Assembly (NCBI GenBank): GCA_021767845.1
Contig: JAASSQ010000178.1
Location: forward strand, 1-6,210
Length of the DNA stretch: 6,210 nt
Origin: Roseovarius sp.
GTDB taxonomy: Bacteria > Pseudomonadota > Alphaproteobacteria > Rhodobacterales > Rhodobacteraceae
Reading direction: 5' to 3'
How positions within the stretch are numbered: the first letter of the stretch is position 1; each line of letters begins with the position of its first letter. Both the position numbers and the translations under genes were made by a program. Shown here piece by piece: positions 4,330 through 6,210 of the stretch. The notes below the pieces were generated by a model. The model was given only the letters and a program-made list of their open reading frames with translations. It had not been told where the DNA came from and did no database searches.

Positions 4330-5553
4330 ATGACCAGCCCACTGCATCAACTGAAAATCATCGAACTTGGCCATGTTATCGCCGGGCCTCTTTCGTCAGC
4401 TCTGCTCTCTGATTTCGGTGCGGATGTCATCAAGATCGAGGCGCCCGGCCGGACGGACATGATGCGCGACCTCGGCCCCAAGGCAGAGGACGGGGTCGGC
4501 GTCTGGTGGAAGACCCTTGCCCGCAACAAGAAAATTCTGAGTCTGGACTGGAAGTCGGACGAAGGCAGGAACATCCTGCGCAGGCTGGTTGAAGGTGCCG
4601 ACGTGCTGGTCGAAAATTTCCGCCCCGGTGTGCTTGAGCGGGCGGGTGTCGGGCCGGACACGTTGCATGAGTGGAACCCGGATCTGGTTGTGCTGCGCGT
4701 GTCGGGTTACGGACAGGAGGGCCCGATGCGGGATGTGCCCGCTTTCGGGCGTGCGGCAGAGGCCATGAGTGGTCTCGCCCACCTGACCGGCTATGCTGAC
4801 GGACCGCCGATGCATCCTGGATTTCCCGCAGCCGACAGCACCACAGGATTGATGGGCGCTTTGGGCATTATGATCGCATTGTTTGCCCGGGAAAAAGGGG
4901 TTGCGCGCGGTCAGGTTGTCGATCTTGCGGTGTTTGAGACGCTGCTTCGGTTGATGGACTATCCGGTGCCCGCGTTGACGGGCGCGAACCTTTCACCCCG
5001 GCGCAATGGCTTGCGTCAGCCGATGGATTATGCACCTGGCGGCATGTTCCGCACGTCCGACGGGGTGTGGCTGACCGTTTCCGCAGGCAGCGCAGAAACG
5101 GCCCAGCGACTGCTGCGGGCGGTGGGCGGAGAGGCGCTGGCCGAGGACCCGCGGTTTGCGAGCCTTGACCTGATGTCCCGGCATATGGCCGTGGTCTTTG
5201 ATGCCATCAATGATTTCGTCACGCAGCGCACGCTTGCCGAGGTTGAGGCGGAATTCGCCCGCCATGATGCGGTTGCCTCACGGGTGCTGAGCGTCGAAGA
5301 GATCACGACGAATGAGCAGATACGCCATCGCGGAGACATCCTGTCGGTCGCGGGCGAGCAGACCCGGGTTGTCGGTCCGGTCCCGCACCTGAGCGCCACG
5401 CCAGGGGAGTTGCGCTGGCTGGGGCGGCCACCGGGAGCGGATACCCGCGATATTCTGCGCGATCTTGGTTATGACGACGCCCACATCACAGCCCTGCATG
5501 AGGCAGGGTTTGTGGGACAGGAGGCACGTAGTGACTTTTCGGATGACCAATGA
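4330..5553 (+). CDS. CaiB/BaiF (class III) CoA-transferase family protein, 407 aa
   Basis: A full-length class III CoA-transferase of the usual ~400 residues. The N-terminus LKIIELGHVIAGPLSSALLSDFGADVIKIEAPG (8-40; the middle is the nucleotide-binding region) is diagnostic, as are the RNKK-LSLDWKS segment (65-76), VENFRPGVLER (94-104) and VLRVSGYGQEGP (121-132). Asp169, in PAADSTTG, lies where formyl-CoA transferase has its catalytic Asp169, which forms the acyl anhydride and then the glutamyl/aspartyl-CoA intermediates. It should move CoA from a donor thioester to a free acid in the cytosol. The family alone does not give the substrate; a racemase of the same fold (AMACR) is a less likely alternative. 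The ATG at 4330 follows GGAGAG by 3 bases. It starts a rightward operon and overlaps the acyl-CoA dehydrogenase gene by 23 bases, so the two products are probably made together: acid activation, then desaturation. Confidence 0.93.
   Translation: MTSPLHQLKIIELGHVIAGPLSSALLSDFGADVIKIEAPGRTDMMRDLGPKAEDGVGVWWKTLARNKKILSLDWKSDEGRNILRRLVEGADVLVENFRPGVLERAGVGPDTLHEWNPDLVVLRVSGYGQEGPMRDVPAFGRAAEAMSGLAHLTGYADGPPMHPGFPAADSTTGLMGALGIMIALFAREKGVARGQVVDLAVFETLLRLMDYPVPALTGANLSPRRNGLRQPMDYAPGGMFRTSDGVWLTVSAGSAETAQRLLRAVGGEALAEDPRFASLDLMSRHMAVVFDAINDFVTQRTLAEVEAEFARHDAVASRVLSVEEITTNEQIRHRGDILSVAGEQTRVVGPVPHLSATPGELRWLGRPPGADTRDILRDLGYDDAHITALHEAGFVGQEARSDFSDDQ
5519..5524 (+). promoter_or_regulatory. Strong Shine-Dalgarno that sets the acyl-CoA dehydrogenase start
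   Basis: AGGAGG lies inside the end of the CoA-transferase gene. It is 6 bases before an in-frame GTG (5531) but 18 bases before the first ATG (5543). Normal spacing favours GTG, adding MTFR to the protein. Its position within the upstream gene fits coupled translation. Confidence 0.6.
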
Positions 5554-6210
5554 GCAGGAAGAAATTCGCAGCCAGATCCTGCGAATATGTGCGCAGTTTG
5601 ACGATGACTACTGGTTGGAGCGGGATCGTACCGGTGATTTCCCTCATGAGCTGCACAGAGCGATGGCCGATGGCGGGTGGCTGGGAATCGCCATGCCGGA
5701 AGCGGTCGGCGGTGCCGGCCTGGGGATTACCGAGGCGACCATCATGATGCAGGCGATTGCGGAGTCGGGGGGTGGTGCCAGCGGGGCCTCGACGGTGCAC
5801 ATGAATATATTTGGCCTCAACCCGGTAGTGAAGTTCGGAACCGATGAGCAGCGCGCCCGAATGCTGCCCCCCTTGATCGCCGGTGATGAAAAGGCCTGTT
5901 TCGCCGTGACCGAGCCGACGACGGGTCTGGATACTACGAAGCTGAAAACCATGGCCGTGCGACAGGGTGACCGATATGTCGTGCATGGCCAGAAGGTTTG
6001 GATCTCGACCGCTCAGGTGGCCGACAAGATGTTGCTTCTGGCAAGGACCACACGGCTCGAGGATGTGACCGACCCGACCGAGGGTTTGAGCTTGTTCTAT
6101 ACGGATCTCGACCGCAATTTCGTGGATGTGCGTGAAATCGAGAAGATGGGGCGCAAGGCAGTCGATTCGAATGAGGTGTTTATCGACGGCCTGCCGATTC
6201 CGGCCCGGGA
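5531..6210 (+). CDS. Acyl-CoA dehydrogenase family protein, N-terminal part (3' end missing)
   Basis: The frame is open from GTG 5531 to the right edge (226 codons plus 2 bases), over half of a usual ~380-400-residue acyl-CoA dehydrogenase. Numbering from GTG, the alpha-helical N-domain includes WLGIAMPEAVGGAGLGITE (50-68). The beta-domain opens with ACFAVTEPTTGLDTTKLKT (122-140), the FAD- and substrate-contacting loop, and continues with VVHGQKVWISTA (150-161). The usual TEP-x-AG-S-D reads TEPTTGLD here, a variant known in one subfamily. The catalytic Glu should lie beyond the window and cannot be checked. It should use FAD to introduce an alpha-beta double bond into an acyl-CoA and pass electrons to ETF in the cytosol. 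ATG 5543 is the alternative start, but AGGAGG at 5519-5524 favours GTG 5531. It is second in an operon with the CoA-transferase, overlapping it by 23 bases. The family is sure; the substrate, perhaps a cyclic or branched acyl-CoA, is inferred from context. Confidence 0.9.
   Translation, partial: MTFRMTNEQEEIRSQILRICAQFDDDYWLERDRTGDFPHELHRAMADGGWLGIAMPEAVGGAGLGITEATIMMQAIAESGGGASGASTVHMNIFGLNPVVKFGTDEQRARMLPPLIAGDEKACFAVTEPTTGLDTTKLKTMAVRQGDRYVVHGQKVWISTAQVADKMLLLARTTRLEDVTDPTEGLSLFYTDLDRNFVDVREIEKMGRKAVDSNEVFIDGLPIPAR

Noticed and set aside
4396..4815. A 139-codon leftward frame inside the CoA-transferase gene
   Set aside because: It is antisense to a full-length CaiB/BaiF gene with all family motifs. 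The His/Arg/Pro-rich translation is typical of a shadow frame.
5486..5986. A 166-codon leftward frame opposite the acyl-CoA dehydrogenase
   Set aside because: The + strand frame carries clear acyl-CoA dehydrogenase motifs over the same bases; the leftward one shows none.
1..6210. Mobile elements, CRISPR arrays, tRNA or rRNA genes, and riboswitches
   Set aside because: No transposase frame, spaced direct repeats, cloverleaf or conserved RNA motif was seen. The only internal repeat is the TetR duplication.

Overview
This window reads as part of a catabolic gene cluster that handles CoA-activated acids, from a high-GC Gram-negative bacterium. Codon choice, dense packing and gene content suggest an alphaproteobacterium of sphingomonad or Rhodobacterales type, but no rRNA or marker gene confirms this. 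No tRNA, CRISPR array, insertion sequence or transposase was seen.

Layout, left to right. (1) A leftward pair: a classical short-chain dehydrogenase (857-1618), very like 2-hydroxycyclohexanecarboxyl-CoA dehydrogenase (BadH), followed by an NmrA-type NAD(P)-binding protein (804 down to the left edge, 3' end missing). (2) A 108-bp divergent promoter region (1619-1726). (3) A rightward gene (1727-3088) for an unusual 453-residue regulator made of two complete TetR units in one chain. (4) Convergent to it, two overlapping leftward hotdog-fold thioesterase genes (3987-3505 and 3508-3104). (5) A 342-bp gap (3988-4329) that holds a short leftward reading frame resembling the first ~30 residues of an acyl-CoA dehydrogenase, probably a remnant, and a promoter region. 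(6) A rightward operon: a CaiB/BaiF (class III) CoA-transferase (4330-5553) overlapped by an acyl-CoA dehydrogenase (from 5531, running off the right edge).

How the parts fit (inference). The CoA-transferase would load an acid onto CoA, the acyl-CoA dehydrogenase would introduce a double bond, and the BadH-like SDR would oxidise a 3-hydroxyacyl-CoA later in the same beta-oxidation-like route. The two thioesterases could release stalled CoA esters. The hydratase, thiolase or ring-cleaving enzyme that such a route needs is not in the window. The BadH likeness points to an alicyclic or ring-derived acid, but the substrate cannot be read from the sequence.

The most interesting signal is regulatory. 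An 18-bp inverted repeat, TTCTAAC-N4-GTTAGAA, is perfect just upstream of the CoA-transferase gene (4294-4311). It recurs in degenerate form between the divergent SDR and TetR genes (1684-1701). The two copies share an exact 10-mer, GTTAGAATAA, in the same orientation relative to the catabolic gene each precedes, and each overlaps a TAGAAT -10 box. This is a good candidate operator for the tandem TetR protein, which could act as a single-chain pseudodimer controlling both arms of the cluster and itself.
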